From Maricaulis sp965242785 (lineage in GTDB: Bacteria; Pseudomonadota; Alphaproteobacteria; Caulobacterales; Maricaulaceae): a stretch of 64,000 nucleotides of DNA. Location: NCBI GenBank assembly GCA_965242785.1, contig CBDETA010000004.1:1364001-1428000 (forward strand), in the 5' to 3' direction. The notes under the pieces were generated by a model. That model had not been told where the DNA came from and searched no databases. It saw nothing but the letters and a program-made list of their open reading frames with translations. The position numbers and the translations under genes were made by a program. Below are positions 27,429 through 36,103 of this stretch, piece by piece; position 1 is the stretch's first letter; each line of letters opens with the position of its first letter.

Positions 27429-27462
27429 AGCGGGATGCCGGATGACGGTGTCCCGCTTTTTT
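27429..27462 (+). terminator. Terminator of the bkd operon
   Basis: AGCGGGA pairs with TCCCGCT (27429-27435 with 27451-27457); the loop can form an inner CCG/CGG pair, and six T run from 27457. It lies 30 bases past the E2 stop. Confidence 0.9.
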
Positions 27463-27503
27463 GTTGGTGGTTCGGGTGCTGTGGTGGGTGCGGAGGGGTG
27501 GCT

Positions 27504-27779
27504 GTGGTGCGCAAGCTCTGGAACTGGACATTCGATCACTTCAGCGGCGCGCTGGGCGCGTTCGGCATGATCTGCGTGGCCAGCTTCTCGGCGGTCCGCT
27601 CGGCCTGGCTGCCGGTTTGGGTGGCCGCGGCAATCTGTGGCATCAGCCTGCTGGGACTGTTGGTCTATATCGGCTTGCACTCGGCTTGGCGGCGGATGAG
27701 ACCGGATGCCCAGTCCATTGACCGCGCTGCCCGCATCCGCGCACGGCGTGAGCGCTATTCCGGGACAGGGTCGGAGTAA
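27504..27779 (+). CDS. Small membrane protein of unknown function
   Basis: About 91 residues from a GTG at 27504 with GGAGG seven bases upstream; GTG 27507 is equally possible. Two hydrophobic helices (LGAFGMICVASFSAV; VAAAICGISLLGLLVYIGL) are followed by a basic tail. An earlier in-frame ATG at 27435 falls inside the preceding terminator and is unlikely. No family is recognised. Confidence 0.5.
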   Translation: MVRKLWNWTFDHFSGALGAFGMICVASFSAVRSAWLPVWVAAAICGISLLGLLVYIGLHSAWRRMRPDAQSIDRAARIRARRERYSGTGSE

Positions 27780-27809
27780 ACGGTCCCGGTGCCGGGGAGG
27801 ATAGGCGCG

Positions 27810-28085
27810 CTTCTGCCTCTTGCTGTTCCTCCCTCTCCCTGGGGAGAGGGTCGGGGAGAGGGGGTCGGCTGGGTCCGAGGCCTTCTGGGCACCACCGGGA
27901 TTTCCCCCTCATCCGCCGCTTCGCGGCACCTTCTCCCCAGGGAGAAGGGCGGCGGCGGGGCTGGCTTGGTGGGTGGGCACCTTGGGGTGCCCTTGCGCGA
28001 CGGGAGTCTTTGTTGGCCGCGTTGCGGCCGCCCCTCACCTTGGTCCTCTCCCCGGTGGGGGAGAGGAGGGGCTCCGGCCTTTCGC
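27810..28085. repeat. REP-like intergenic palindromes
   Basis: No gene is seen here. Three GC-rich inverted repeats share CTCTCCC/GGGAGAG or CTTCTCC cores: 27831-27850, 27929-27948 and 28045-28066. They are joined by phrases such as CCCTCATCCGCC and TTCGCGGCACC that recur between genes in many alphaproteobacteria. The block separates the small membrane gene from the convergent aldehyde dehydrogenase gene. It may help to end transcription. Confidence 0.6.
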
Positions 28086-29591
28086 CTACCCCCAATCACC
28101 TGGCAGCAGCGCATCCGGCATGTTCTGGTAGCAGACCGGGCGCAGGAAGCGGCGGATGGACATTGTGCCGACCGAGGTGGCGCCGAAATTGGTGGAGGCG
28201 GGGTAGGGTCCGCCATGGACCATGGTGTCGCTGACTTCCACGCCGGTGGGGAAGCCATTGGTGAGGATGCGGCCGGCCTTGCGTTCCAGCACGAGCATCA
28301 GCTTCTGGCCCAGCGCGGTGTCGCCGGCTTCCATGTGCAGGGTGGCAGTGAGCTGGCCGGCGAGGGAGCGGGCGATCTTCAGCATCTCCGCCTCGTCTTT
28401 CACCGTGACCACCAGGCCCAGCGGCCCGAAGACTTCCTCACCCAGGACGTGATTGCCCAGCCAGGCTTCGCCCGTGGTGACGAAGAGGTAGGGCGTCGCC
28501 TCACGCAGATTGCAGGTCGTGGAGAGCACTTCACGCACGCCGGCAGTGGCGCGGATGACGTCGCGGCCCTTTTTGTAGGCCGAGGCGATGCCGTCGGTGA
28601 GCATGGTCTGCGGGCCCACCTGGGCGAGACCGGCCACGGCAGCCTCGATGAAGGCGTCGGCCTCGGCGCCCTCAATGACGACGGCGATGCCCGGATTGGT
28701 GCAGAACTGGCCGGCGCCCATGGTCAGCGAACCGGACCAGCCGGTGCCGATGGCTGCCGCGCGGGCCTTCATCGCTTCGGGCAGCAGGAACATCGGATTG
28801 ACCGATCCCAGCTCGCCGAAGAAGGGGATGGGTTCGGGCCGGGCGGCGCAGAGATCGAACAGGGCGCGGCCCCCGGCCAGCGAACCGGTGAAGCCGACGG
28901 CCTTGATCAGCGGGTGCTGGACCACGGCCTGGCCGACCGAACGGTCCCCGCCCTGGATCTGGCTGAACACGCCGGGATGAACGCCGCAGGCCTTGATCGC
29001 AGCATCGATGGCCTGGGCGACGATATCGCCGGTGCCGGGATGGGCGGAATGGCCCTTCACCACGACCGGGCAGCCCGCGGCCAGCGCTGCTGCGGTGTCG
29101 CCGCCGGCGGTGGAGAAGGCGAGGGGGAAGTTGGAGGCCCCGAAAACGGCAACCGGGCCGATCGGGCGCTGGACCAGTTTCAGGTCCGGCCGCGGTAGCG
29201 GCTGTCGGTCCGGCAGGGCAGCATCATGGCGCCGGTCCAGATAGTCGCCGGCGCGGATATGGCTGGCAAACAGGCGCAGTTGTCCGACAGTCCGGCCGCG
29301 TTCGCCGATCAGGCGCGCCTCGGGCAGACCGGTCTCCTGGGTGCCGATCTCGGTGATGGCATCGCCACGGGCATCGATCTCGTCGGCAATCGTCTCGAGG
29401 AATTTGGCGCGGTCCTCGCGCGAGGAATAGCCATAGCTCCAGAACGCGTCTTCGGCGGCCTGGCAAGCCTGGTCAACGAGCTCTGGCGTGCCCACGGCGA
29501 AGTCATGGGAGGGGCCGTGGGCCGGGCTGGAGGCGAAAGTGGCGCCGCTGGCAACCCATTCGCCCGCGACAAGGTGTTTCCCGTTGATCAT
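28086..29591 (-). CDS. NADP-type aldehyde dehydrogenase (ketoglutarate semialdehyde type)
   Basis: About 501 residues from the ATG at 29591 (MINGKHLVAGEWVASG), with GAGG before it. The catalytic Cys lies in GAGQFCTNPG and the general base Glu in FFGELGSVNP. The coenzyme region is GASNFPLAFSTAGGDTAAAL. The sequence style matches the 2,5-dioxovalerate (alpha-ketoglutaric semialdehyde) dehydrogenase branch rather than succinate semialdehyde enzymes. The substrate cannot be fixed from sequence. It is on the opposite strand between the E2 and E3 genes. Confidence 0.85.
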   Translation of the reverse strand: MINGKHLVAGEWVASGATFASSPAHGPSHDFAVGTPELVDQACQAAEDAFWSYGYSSREDRAKFLETIADEIDARGDAITEIGTQETGLPEARLIGERGRTVGQLRLFASHIRAGDYLDRRHDAALPDRQPLPRPDLKLVQRPIGPVAVFGASNFPLAFSTAGGDTAAALAAGCPVVVKGHSAHPGTGDIVAQAIDAAIKACGVHPGVFSQIQGGDRSVGQAVVQHPLIKAVGFTGSLAGGRALFDLCAARPEPIPFFGELGSVNPMFLLPEAMKARAAAIGTGWSGSLTMGAGQFCTNPGIAVVIEGAEADAFIEAAVAGLAQVGPQTMLTDGIASAYKKGRDVIRATAGVREVLSTTCNLREATPYLFVTTGEAWLGNHVLGEEVFGPLGLVVTVKDEAEMLKIARSLAGQLTATLHMEAGDTALGQKLMLVLERKAGRILTNGFPTGVEVSDTMVHGGPYPASTNFGATSVGTMSIRRFLRPVCYQNMPDALLPGDWG

Positions 29592-29761
29592 GGCGTGTCC
29601 TCTGCTTGGCGTCGGGGAAGTCATGCCTCAATTGTCTGAGTTATTCAACCGGGCGCGGGCAGAGTTTTCAGGTCCATCATCCCGGCCGCGGCCCGGCCGC
29701 ACTGCAGCTTGACCCGGCACGGGCGTTGGGGTCACAAATCCGGTGGGGGAGCGCCTTGGAC

Positions 29762-29983
29762 ATGCCGGCAGTCGTGAAACAAACCTGGTCCGATTTCATC
29801 TCGGTCATCGCGGTGTGGGCGACCGGTGTCTTCGGGATCATGTTCTGGCACAGGCAGGTGGGCATCGAGTCTGCGCTGATGCCCCAGATCGTGTTCGGCA
29901 GTTTCCTGGCCCTTGTGGTGCTGGCCCCCATCGGCTCGCTGGTCTGGCGGCGCTGGATCTGGCCCCGCGTCTCGCGCGGCTAG
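29762..29983 (+). CDS. Small membrane protein of unknown function
   Basis: A 73-residue protein (MPAVVKQTWSDFISVIAVWA) with two hydrophobic helices and a basic C-terminal end (WRRWIWPRVSRG). The ATG at 29762 follows a GGGGGA-like site. It precedes the E3 gene by 94 bases. No family is recognised. Confidence 0.5.
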   Translation: MPAVVKQTWSDFISVIAVWATGVFGIMFWHRQVGIESALMPQIVFGSFLALVVLAPIGSLVWRRWIWPRVSRG

Positions 29984-30077
29984 CCGCAGACAGCCCCTTT
30001 CCCTCAATCCCGCAAACCGCTAAATCCGTCCCCGGAAAACGCGATTTCGTACCCGGATATTCCAAGGAGCGCCTGTG

Positions 30078-31505
30078 ATGCAGACACGGTCATGCCAAGT
30101 CCTGATTGTTGGTGGCGGCCCGGGCGGCTATCCGGCCGCCATTCGTGCCGGCCAGCTGGGTCTGGACACGATCATTGTCGACAAGCACGGGCTGGGCGGC
30201 ACCTGCCTCAATCGCGGCTGTATCCCGTCCAAGGCGATGATCCACGCCGCGACCGAGTTCGAGCACATGTCGGCTGCGGCCAAGGGCGACCGTTTCGGCA
30301 TCTCGCTGTCGGAAGAACCCAAGCTGGACATGGGCAAGCTGATCGGCTGGAAGGACGGCATCGTCTCCAAGCTGACCGGTGGCGTGGCGCAGCTGATCAA
30401 GGCCGCCGGGGCCGAGCACATTGCCGGCTGGGCCGAGTTCTCGAACGCCAAGACCTGCGTGGTGACGCAGGAGGACGGCGAAAAGGTCGAGATCACGGCC
30501 GAGAATGTGATCCTGGCCACCGGTTCGGTGGAAGTGGAACTGCCCTTCATGCCATTTGGCGGCTCGGTGATCGGTTCGACCCAGGCGCTTGAGCTGACGG
30601 AGAAACCGGAAAGGCTGGTGGTTGTCGGTGCCGGCTATATCGGTCTGGAACTGGGCATCGCCTATCGCAAGCTGGGTGTCGAGGTCACCTTCATCGAGGC
30701 GCTGGACCGCATCCTGCCGCTCTATGACAAGGAGATCACTCGTCCGATCACCATGTGGCTGAAGAAGCACAAGGTGGATGTGAACCTGTCGTGCAAGGCC
30801 AAGGGCGTGGCGCAGACGAAGGACGGCAAGGCCGTGCTGGAATACGAGGACGCCAAGGGCGAAGCGCAGACCATCGAGGCCGACAAGATCCTGGTTGCGG
30901 TGGGCCGCAAGGCCTGCCTGGACGGCTGGGGCCTGGACAAGATGGGGCTCGATCTGGACGGCAAGTTCATCAAGGTCGATGCCCAGTGCCGCACCGGCAT
31001 GCGCGGCGTCTATGCCATCGGCGATGTCGTCGGCGAGCCGCTGCTGGCCCACAAGGCCACGGCGCAGGGCGAGATGGTGGCCGAGATCATTGCCGGCCAT
31101 CGCCGGGTGCATGACCCGGTGGCGATCGCGGCGGTGTGCTTCACCGAGCCGGAAGTCGTCGGTGTCGGCCTGACGCCGGACGAGGCCAAGGCCAAGGATA
31201 TCGAGGTGATCACCGGCAAGTTCCCGCTGGCCGCCTCGGGGCGCTATCTGTCGATGGATGCCGGCACGGATGGCGGCTTTGTCCGCGTCACCGCGCGCAA
31301 GGAGGATCATGTCATCCTGGGCATCCACGCCGTGGGCACGCATGTTTCCGAACTGTCGGGCGAGTTTGCCCTGGCGGTCGAGATGGGCGCCCGCCTGGAA
31401 GACATCGCCGGCACGATCCACGTTCACCCGACCCTGACCGAAGGCTTTGCCGAAGCCGCGCTGACGGCTCTCGGACATCCGATCCATATCCAGGCGCCGA
31501 AATAG
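30078..31505 (+). CDS. lpdA: Dihydrolipoyl dehydrogenase (E3)
   Basis: About 475 residues from the ATG at 30078 (GTG at 30075 possible), with AAGGAG upstream. The FAD-binding motif is LIVGGGPGGYPAAIRAGQLG. The redox disulfide is in GGTCLNRGCIPSKA. The NAD motif is VVVGAGYIGLELGIAYRKLG. The His-Glu pair near the C-terminus is in HVHPTLTEGF. It reoxidises dihydrolipoamide on E2. Position 2.7 kb downstream of the bkd E1/E2 genes suggests it serves that complex (inference). Confidence 0.95.
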   Translation: MQTRSCQVLIVGGGPGGYPAAIRAGQLGLDTIIVDKHGLGGTCLNRGCIPSKAMIHAATEFEHMSAAAKGDRFGISLSEEPKLDMGKLIGWKDGIVSKLTGGVAQLIKAAGAEHIAGWAEFSNAKTCVVTQEDGEKVEITAENVILATGSVEVELPFMPFGGSVIGSTQALELTEKPERLVVVGAGYIGLELGIAYRKLGVEVTFIEALDRILPLYDKEITRPITMWLKKHKVDVNLSCKAKGVAQTKDGKAVLEYEDAKGEAQTIEADKILVAVGRKACLDGWGLDKMGLDLDGKFIKVDAQCRTGMRGVYAIGDVVGEPLLAHKATAQGEMVAEIIAGHRRVHDPVAIAAVCFTEPEVVGVGLTPDEAKAKDIEVITGKFPLAASGRYLSMDAGTDGGFVRVTARKEDHVILGIHAVGTHVSELSGEFALAVEMGARLEDIAGTIHVHPTLTEGFAEAALTALGHPIHIQAPK

Positions 31506-31690
31506 GTGCTCGCCTTTCTTCCCCAACGTGAGTTGGGGAAGTGGGCCGAGGCGAAGCCTCGGGTCGATGGGGCGCCGCCGCAGGCGGCGTAGCGACGGAG
31601 CGCGCCGTCGACATTCCGCGGCCTGTGGCCGCGGCCCCTCCACCGCTCCGCGGTCCCCCTCCCCAACGCTGTTGGGGAGGAAAGTCAGGC
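31506..31690. repeat. REP-like intergenic palindromes
   Basis: No gene is seen. A perfect 9-bp inverted repeat with a 6-base loop lies at 31518-31541 (CTTCCCCAA/TTGGGGAAG), and a 10-bp one with a 3-base loop at 31658-31680 (CCTCCCCAAC/GTTGGGGAGG). The same CCCCAAC core occurs in both. Very GC-rich sequence with CGCCGCCGCAGGCGGCG lies between them. The bracketed layout is typical of alphaproteobacterial intergenic repeats. Confidence 0.6.
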
Positions 31691-31771
31691 CCAACAAAAA
31701 CCTATCCCGGCCATGCCCTTCACACGCGCGCGCACGCGTATATCTTTTGTGCAGGTGCGAAGGAGTTCCTC

Positions 31772-32266
31772 ATGGATGATCAGGCGATCCAGCTGGCCGG
31801 GGTGATCGGGCCGGAGCAGGCGGTGCCGGGCGAAGGGATCGGGGCGAATGCCTATGAGAAGGCCCTGCTACGCCGGGTCGAACCGCAGCCGGGTGACTTC
31901 GACGTGCTGGGCCATGTCAATAATGTCGTCTATCTGCGCTGGGTCCAGGATATCGCCATCACGCACTGGCATGCTGTGATCACGCCGGAATTGGACGCGC
32001 GCTATTTCTGGATCGCGCTGAAGCACACGATCGAATACCGCGATCCCATCCTTCCCGGCGAGACGGCCGAGATCCGCACCTGGCTGGGCCGGGTCCACGG
32101 GCCGCGCTTTGACCGCCATGTCGATATCCGCAAGCCGGGCGCGAAACGCTTCTCTTCCCGCTCGGTGACGGAATGGTGCTGTATCGACAAGCAGACCAGG
32201 CGCCCGGTCCGGATTTCCGACGAGATCCTCGAACCGTTCGGCCTGGTGGGTGTCGAGCTGGGCTAG
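31772..32266 (+). CDS. Hotdog-fold acyl thioesterase
   Basis: A 164-residue 4HBT/YbgC-type protein. The active-site loop is DFDVLGHVNNVVYLRWVQD, in which Asp is the usual catalytic acid. The following strands match acyl-ACP or acyl-CoA thioesterases (KHTIEYRDPILPGETAEIRT). The ATG at 31772 has AAGGAG six bases upstream. The stop overlaps the convergent ohrR gene by four bases. The substrate is unknown. Confidence 0.82.
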   Translation: MDDQAIQLAGVIGPEQAVPGEGIGANAYEKALLRRVEPQPGDFDVLGHVNNVVYLRWVQDIAITHWHAVITPELDARYFWIALKHTIEYRDPILPGETAEIRTWLGRVHGPRFDRHVDIRKPGAKRFSSRSVTEWCCIDKQTRRPVRISDEILEPFGLVGVELG

Positions 32267-32736
32267 CGCCGCGTCGCGCTTTCCAGGCGGGTGCGGATTC
32301 GCTCGATGTCGTTGCGCAGCTGGATGAGCTCTTTCGGGTCCAGCCCGGTGGCATCCAGCACGCAGGCGGGCAGGCCGCTGGCGCGGGTCTCCAGGGCGCG
32401 GCCCTGCTCGGTGAGGGCGATGATGACCTGACGCTCGTCCTTGTCGTCGCGCTTGCGGGAGATGAGGCCAAGGCCCTCCATGCGCTTGAGCAGCGGGGTG
32501 AGGGTGTTTGACTCCAGGCCCAGACGCTCGCCGAGATGGCTGACGCGAACGCCGTCGGCTTCCCACAGAGCGATCATCACCAGGAATTGCGGATAGGTGA
32601 GGCCAAGCTCGGCCATGACCGGCTTGTAGAAGCGGTTGAAGGCATTGTTGGCCGAATAGACGGCAAAGCACAAAAGGTCGTCGAGCTTGACCTGGTCGGT
32701 AAGGCGCGGGCCGCGCGCTGTGGTGGGGGCGGTCAT
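32263..32736 (-). CDS. ohrR: OhrR, organic peroxide-sensing MarR repressor
   Basis: A 157-residue MarR-family protein. The peroxide-sensing Cys is in LDDLLCFAVYSANNAFNRFY near the N-terminus, as in OhrR. The winged helix is VRVSHLGERLGLESNTLTPL. The ATG at 32736 follows GGAGGAG. It is divergent from ohr, and two palindromes in the gap should be its operators. Oxidation of the Cys by organic hydroperoxides releases DNA. Confidence 0.93.
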   Translation of the reverse strand: MTAPTTARGPRLTDQVKLDDLLCFAVYSANNAFNRFYKPVMAELGLTYPQFLVMIALWEADGVRVSHLGERLGLESNTLTPLLKRMEGLGLISRKRDDKDERQVIIALTEQGRALETRASGLPACVLDATGLDPKELIQLRNDIERIRTRLESATRR

Positions 32737-32758
32737 GATGAATCTCCTCCCGTCAAAA

Positions 32759-32774
32759 TAATCGTGCACGATTA
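32759..32774. promoter_or_regulatory. OhrR operator 1
   Basis: TAATCGTGCACGATTA, a perfect 16-bp palindrome 22 bases before the ohrR start. It shares its 12-bp core ATCGTGCACGAT with operator 2. Confidence 0.8.
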
Positions 32775-32831
32775 ATTCGCAAGCGCTTGACTTGGGTCGG
32801 GCCGCTTCCTAGCTATCGGAGGTGAAATTAA

Positions 32832-32843
32832 ATCGTGCACGAT
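32832..32843. promoter_or_regulatory. OhrR operator 2
   Basis: ATCGTGCACGAT, a perfect 12-bp palindrome 33 bases before the ohr ATG, with its centre 71 bases from that of operator 1. One site probably acts on each divergent promoter. Confidence 0.8.
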
Positions 32844-32876
32844 ATAAATTGCACCCACTCTTGGAAAGGATCGATC

Positions 32877-33305
32877 ATGGCTGTCAATGTTCTCTACAAG
32901 ACGCAGGCCCGCGCCACCGGAGGCCGGGATGGCACGGCGCAGACGCTGGACGGGTCGCTGTCGCTGAAACTGGCCACGCCGAAGGCTCTCGGCGGTGCCG
33001 GCGGCGAGGGCAACAACCCGGAGGAATTGTTCGCGGCGGGCTATGCGGCCTGCTTCATCGGTGCCATGAAAGCGGTGTCCGGCTCGCTGGGCACGAAAGT
33101 GCCGGCGGACGCATCGGTGACGGCGACCGTCGGCATCGGTCCCCGCGAGGAGGGCGGGTTCGGCCTGACGGTCGCGCTGGCGGTGGCCCTGCCGGGGCTG
33201 GACGAGGCCGTGGCCCAAAAACTGGTCGAGACGGCCCATCAGGTGTGTCCGTACTCGAACGCCACGCGCAACAATATCGATGTCCAGCTGAGCCTGGCCG
33301 GCTAG
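32877..33305 (+). CDS. ohr: Ohr, organic hydroperoxide reductase
   Basis: A 142-residue OsmC/Ohr protein from MAVNVLYKTQARATGGRDG. The peroxidatic Cys is in GYAACFIGAM (near 61) and the resolving Cys in HQVCPYSNATRNN (near 126). It reduces organic hydroperoxides with lipoylated proteins as electron donors in known cases. An earlier in-frame ATG overlaps operator 2 and is not used here. It is paired with ohrR. Confidence 0.95.
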   Translation: MAVNVLYKTQARATGGRDGTAQTLDGSLSLKLATPKALGGAGGEGNNPEELFAAGYAACFIGAMKAVSGSLGTKVPADASVTATVGIGPREEGGFGLTVALAVALPGLDEAVAQKLVETAHQVCPYSNATRNNIDVQLSLAG

Positions 33306-33320
33306 GTCAGGCCAGCTAGG

Positions 33321-34160
33321 TCAGGCCGGATCGCTGTCCCCGGCGGCCGGAACCGGCGCGCGCTTCGGCGCGGGCCGGCCGGCCTGCCAGCCGAACCAGA
33401 CAATCGCGAGTCCGATGACCAGGGACACGCCCAGCGCCAGGGCCAGCGGGCTCTGGCCATAGGCGTGAAAGGCGCTCTGCCAGGCCGGCATCGGTCCCAG
33501 GATTTCGAAGCCGACGCTCTGCAGCGCGGCGGCGGCCGCGACGATCGCGAAGGGCTTGCCAAAGCGCGGCGCCGTGGCGAACAGCAGCAGGGCGACAACC
33601 AGCGTGACCCCGTTGGAGATGTGCACCGTGGCGGCGAATTTCCCCAGATCCTCCGGCCCGCGCATCATCAGCCCGGGCACGACCAGCGGCACCAGGCGGG
33701 CCGTGACAGGTCCGATCAGCAGCAGCGGCGTCGCCAGCATGTAGCGGGCATGCAGCTGTACGGTGCGCCGGTGGTTCAGGGCCTGGTAGAACAGACCGGC
33801 GAAGACCAGATGGGCGATCAGATCGTAAATGCCCAGCGGTGCGCCATAGATGGCATAAAAGGGGTTGAGCCCGCCGGCCGTCTCCGCCGCCATGGTGTAG
33901 AGCACCCACATGCCCGCCAGGAAAAAGACCGGAAACAGGATGAGGGCGAGCTTGCCTGCGGTGCGGTGCAGGGCCGCCTGTCCGTTGTGGATCGACCAGC
34001 TTTGCAGGGCCAGAAGCACGAACCAGACGGTGGCGGTGCCCGAATGCAGGTGCATGGACGGTTTCGCCGAGGTCAGTTGCGACAGATACATCGGCCAGAA
34101 GGCGACGGCGATCAGCGGAAAGGCCAGCAAGACGGCCAGCCAGGCGTGACGATATGGCAT
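33321..34160 (-). CDS. DUF2306-like polytopic membrane protein
   Basis: A 279-residue protein with about seven or eight hydrophobic helices. Conserved-looking His residues lie in SMHLHSGTATVWFVLLALQS and ALHRTAGKLA, a pattern seen in an uncharacterised heme-like membrane family. The ATG at 34160 follows GGGGAG. It is convergent with ohr, 15 bases apart. No function is known. Confidence 0.65.
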   Translation of the reverse strand: MPYRHAWLAVLLAFPLIAVAFWPMYLSQLTSAKPSMHLHSGTATVWFVLLALQSWSIHNGQAALHRTAGKLALILFPVFFLAGMWVLYTMAAETAGGLNPFYAIYGAPLGIYDLIAHLVFAGLFYQALNHRRTVQLHARYMLATPLLLIGPVTARLVPLVVPGLMMRGPEDLGKFAATVHISNGVTLVVALLLFATAPRFGKPFAIVAAAAALQSVGFEILGPMPAWQSAFHAYGQSPLALALGVSLVIGLAIVWFGWQAGRPAPKRAPVPAAGDSDPA

Positions 34161-34234
34161 GAAATCTCCCCCCAGAGGTTTTCCAGCCAAGATTACCCGC
34201 TATGTCGACAAGGTAAATCCCGGGGCCGTTTGCC

Positions 34235-35296
34235 CTAGAGCCGGTCCGGGAGGCCGAATTCCGCGGCGAGCGCATTCAGCCCGTCCAGCGTGGTCGCATC
34301 CATCGGGATGCCTTCACGCCTGCGCTTGCCGGCCGTGGCGCGTTCCGGGTCGCCGGGATAGAGGACCGGGCTGTCCCAATCCATCAGGGGCGAGGCGAGG
34401 GCGTAGTTCGCCATGGCCTCGATCTCGCGCTCCATCCAGGCCGGGTCGCCGAAGGCCTCCGGATTGATCAGGATGGACAGCATGCCATTGCGGATACTGC
34501 CGCGGCGCGGATGCTCCGGCTGGATGGTTCCGGCTCCCGAAAGCACGCCGGCCAGCAATTCGCAGGCGAAGGCCAGGCCGTAGCCCTTGTGGCCGGCCAT
34601 CGGCGTCAGCGCCCCCTTGAACTCGAATCCGGCCATGCTGCCAGGGTCGGTGGTGGGCAGGCCCTTCTCATTGATCAGGCAGCCGGCCGGCAGGGACTGG
34701 CCCTTGCTGGCGGCGACACGGACCTTGCCCAGCGCGATCCGGCTGGTGGCAATGTCCAGCACGAAGGCGGCCCGCTTGCCGGCGGGCGGGAAGGCAAAGC
34801 ACAGGGGATTGGTGCCGAAACGGGCATCGGACCCGCGATAGGGCGCGACCAGCGGATCATGATCGGTGACATTGACGAAATGCATCGAAACCAGGCCGGC
34901 TGCCGCAGCCCGCTCGCCATAGGCGCCGATACGGCCCAGATGGTGACAGTTTCCGATCGTGGCGGCGGCCAGGCCCTGCGCCTTCGCCTTCTCGCAGGCG
35001 GCATCCAGCAGGCGGAAGCCGGCCGGCGGCCCCCAGCCGCCTGCGGCATTGACCTGAAGCAGAACGGTCGTCTCGTTCAAGACGACGTCGCAGGCATCCA
35101 GCTTGATCAACCCTTCACGCGCGTGCCGGACATAGGCGGGCAGCAGGCCGAGGCCGTGGCTGTCATGGCCCTTCAGGTTGGCGTCAGCCAGATGGTGGGC
35201 CACAAGCTGGGCATCCCCGGGGCGTGCGCCGGCTGCCGCCAGGACCCGGTCGGCAAACTGTTCGAGCGCGGAAAGTTCGAGGCGGCGATCAGTCAT
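34235..35296 (-). CDS. Ldh2-family NAD(P)-dependent oxidoreductase
   Basis: About 353 residues from MTDRRLELSALEQFADRVLA; in-frame ATG codons at 35305 and 35314 would add a few. Family marks are GHDSHGLGLLPAYVRH, GNCHHLGRIGAYGERAA and FGTNPLCFAFP, followed by MAGHKGYGLAFACELLAG. The Ldh2/YlbC family reduces 2-oxo acids such as malate, lactate or ureidoglycolate relatives with a unique fold. The substrate is unknown here. Confidence 0.85.
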   Translation of the reverse strand: MTDRRLELSALEQFADRVLAAAGARPGDAQLVAHHLADANLKGHDSHGLGLLPAYVRHAREGLIKLDACDVVLNETTVLLQVNAAGGWGPPAGFRLLDAACEKAKAQGLAAATIGNCHHLGRIGAYGERAAAAGLVSMHFVNVTDHDPLVAPYRGSDARFGTNPLCFAFPPAGKRAAFVLDIATSRIALGKVRVAASKGQSLPAGCLINEKGLPTTDPGSMAGFEFKGALTPMAGHKGYGLAFACELLAGVLSGAGTIQPEHPRRGSIRNGMLSILINPEAFGDPAWMEREIEAMANYALASPLMDWDSPVLYPGDPERATAGKRRREGIPMDATTLDGLNALAAEFGLPDRL

Positions 35297-35314
35297 CGGG
35301 CCCATGGTCTTCAT

Positions 35315-35635
35315 CCTGAATGCAGGCGGACACAAACTCGTTCAAAATATTTTTTCCACGCTAACCCGTTGTTAACCCTAATTCAGGCGCATCGGTGTCG
35401 CGTTTTGGCACAGGTAATCAATTGTTCAAATTATTTTTCTCTAAGCTATTGAAATTACAAGCGAAAAAAATTCAAGAGAAACACAAAAAAACGAATCGCA
35501 CTTAAGCGTTTGGCAACCGCTTTGGGGCATTCTTCTTCCCGTCGGACGAGAACAGTCCGCACGAAATCGAAACAGCGTTCGAACACGGGGAAGATCCCGG
35601 GCAGCGCTCGTAACTACTGGATGAAGGGTAAGTCC
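35315..35635. other. AT-rich gap before the TonB-domain gene
   Basis: No gene is seen in about 320 bases. The stretch 35340-35520 is unusually AT-rich for this genome, with several A or T runs, and probably holds the divergent promoters. A TTAACCCTAATTCA at 35372-35385 resembles half a CtrA box. No operator or riboswitch is recognised. Confidence 0.4.
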
Positions 35636-35968
35636 ATGAAAAAGACGGGAACCATGATCCTGGCAGTCGCAATGTCTGCCTTGGCTTTCTCCGCTACGCC
35701 GGCCCTGGCTCAGGACCGCGAGCGTACCGGAGTGGAAGCGCCGGAATATCCGCGCGGTGCGGAGCGTCGCGGTATCGAGGGTTATGCGGTGGTCGAATAC
35801 ACCGTGAACGCCGATGGCCGGGTTGAAAATGCCACGGTGGTCGAAGCGAATCCGGAAGGCGTGTTTGACCGCGCCGTGCTGCGCGCCATCGAAGGCTGGT
35901 CCTATGCGCCGGCCGCTGCGGCTACCGAAGGCATGCAGCAGCGCTTTGACTTCAACCTGGCTGGCTAA
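35636..35968 (+). CDS. Periplasmic TonB C-terminal domain protein
   Basis: About 110 residues. Residues 1-25 form a signal peptide (MILAVAMSALAFSATPALAQ). The rest is a TonB C-terminal-like domain (YPRGAERRGIEGYAVVEYTV, then AVLRAIEGWSYAPA). The membrane anchor and Pro-rich spacer of true TonB are missing, so it is a stand-alone periplasmic domain. ATG 35621 could add five residues. A terminator follows at 36039. Confidence 0.8.
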   Translation: MKKTGTMILAVAMSALAFSATPALAQDRERTGVEAPEYPRGAERRGIEGYAVVEYTVNADGRVENATVVEANPEGVFDRAVLRAIEGWSYAPAAAATEGMQQRFDFNLAG

Positions 35969-36038
35969 GCCAAGGTCAAGAGAATAAACGCAAATCGGCG
36001 CAGAACCGAAAAGCGTACACAACAATAAGAATTCATTT

Positions 36039-36070
36039 ACGGCGGCGCGGTAGCGTCGCCGTGTTTTTTT
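36039..36070 (+). terminator. Terminator after the TonB-domain gene
   Basis: ACGGCG pairs with CGCCGT (36039-36044 with 36057-36062) with an inner CGC/GCG pairing, then G and seven T (36064-36070). It lies between the TonB-domain gene and the chemoreceptor gene. Confidence 0.8.
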
Positions 36071-36103
36071 CTATCCGGGCCATTAACCTTAAGGGGCCAC
36101 CGA

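Noticed and set aside
27435..27503. ATG start at 27435 for the small membrane protein
   Set aside because: It falls within the bkd terminator hairpin; the GTG near 27504 has GGAGG before it.
23701..27531. A 1276-residue reading frame on the minus strand
   Set aside because: It is antisense to the whole bkd E1/E2 operon, whose three proteins have clear catalytic motifs; the frame is open because of GC-rich third positions.
30090..31697. A 535-residue minus-strand frame
   Set aside because: Antisense to the dihydrolipoyl dehydrogenase gene, which has all its cofactor motifs.
35372..35385. CtrA box before the Ldh2 or TonB-domain gene
   Set aside because: Only a half-site plus a weak second half; no known link of these genes to CtrA.
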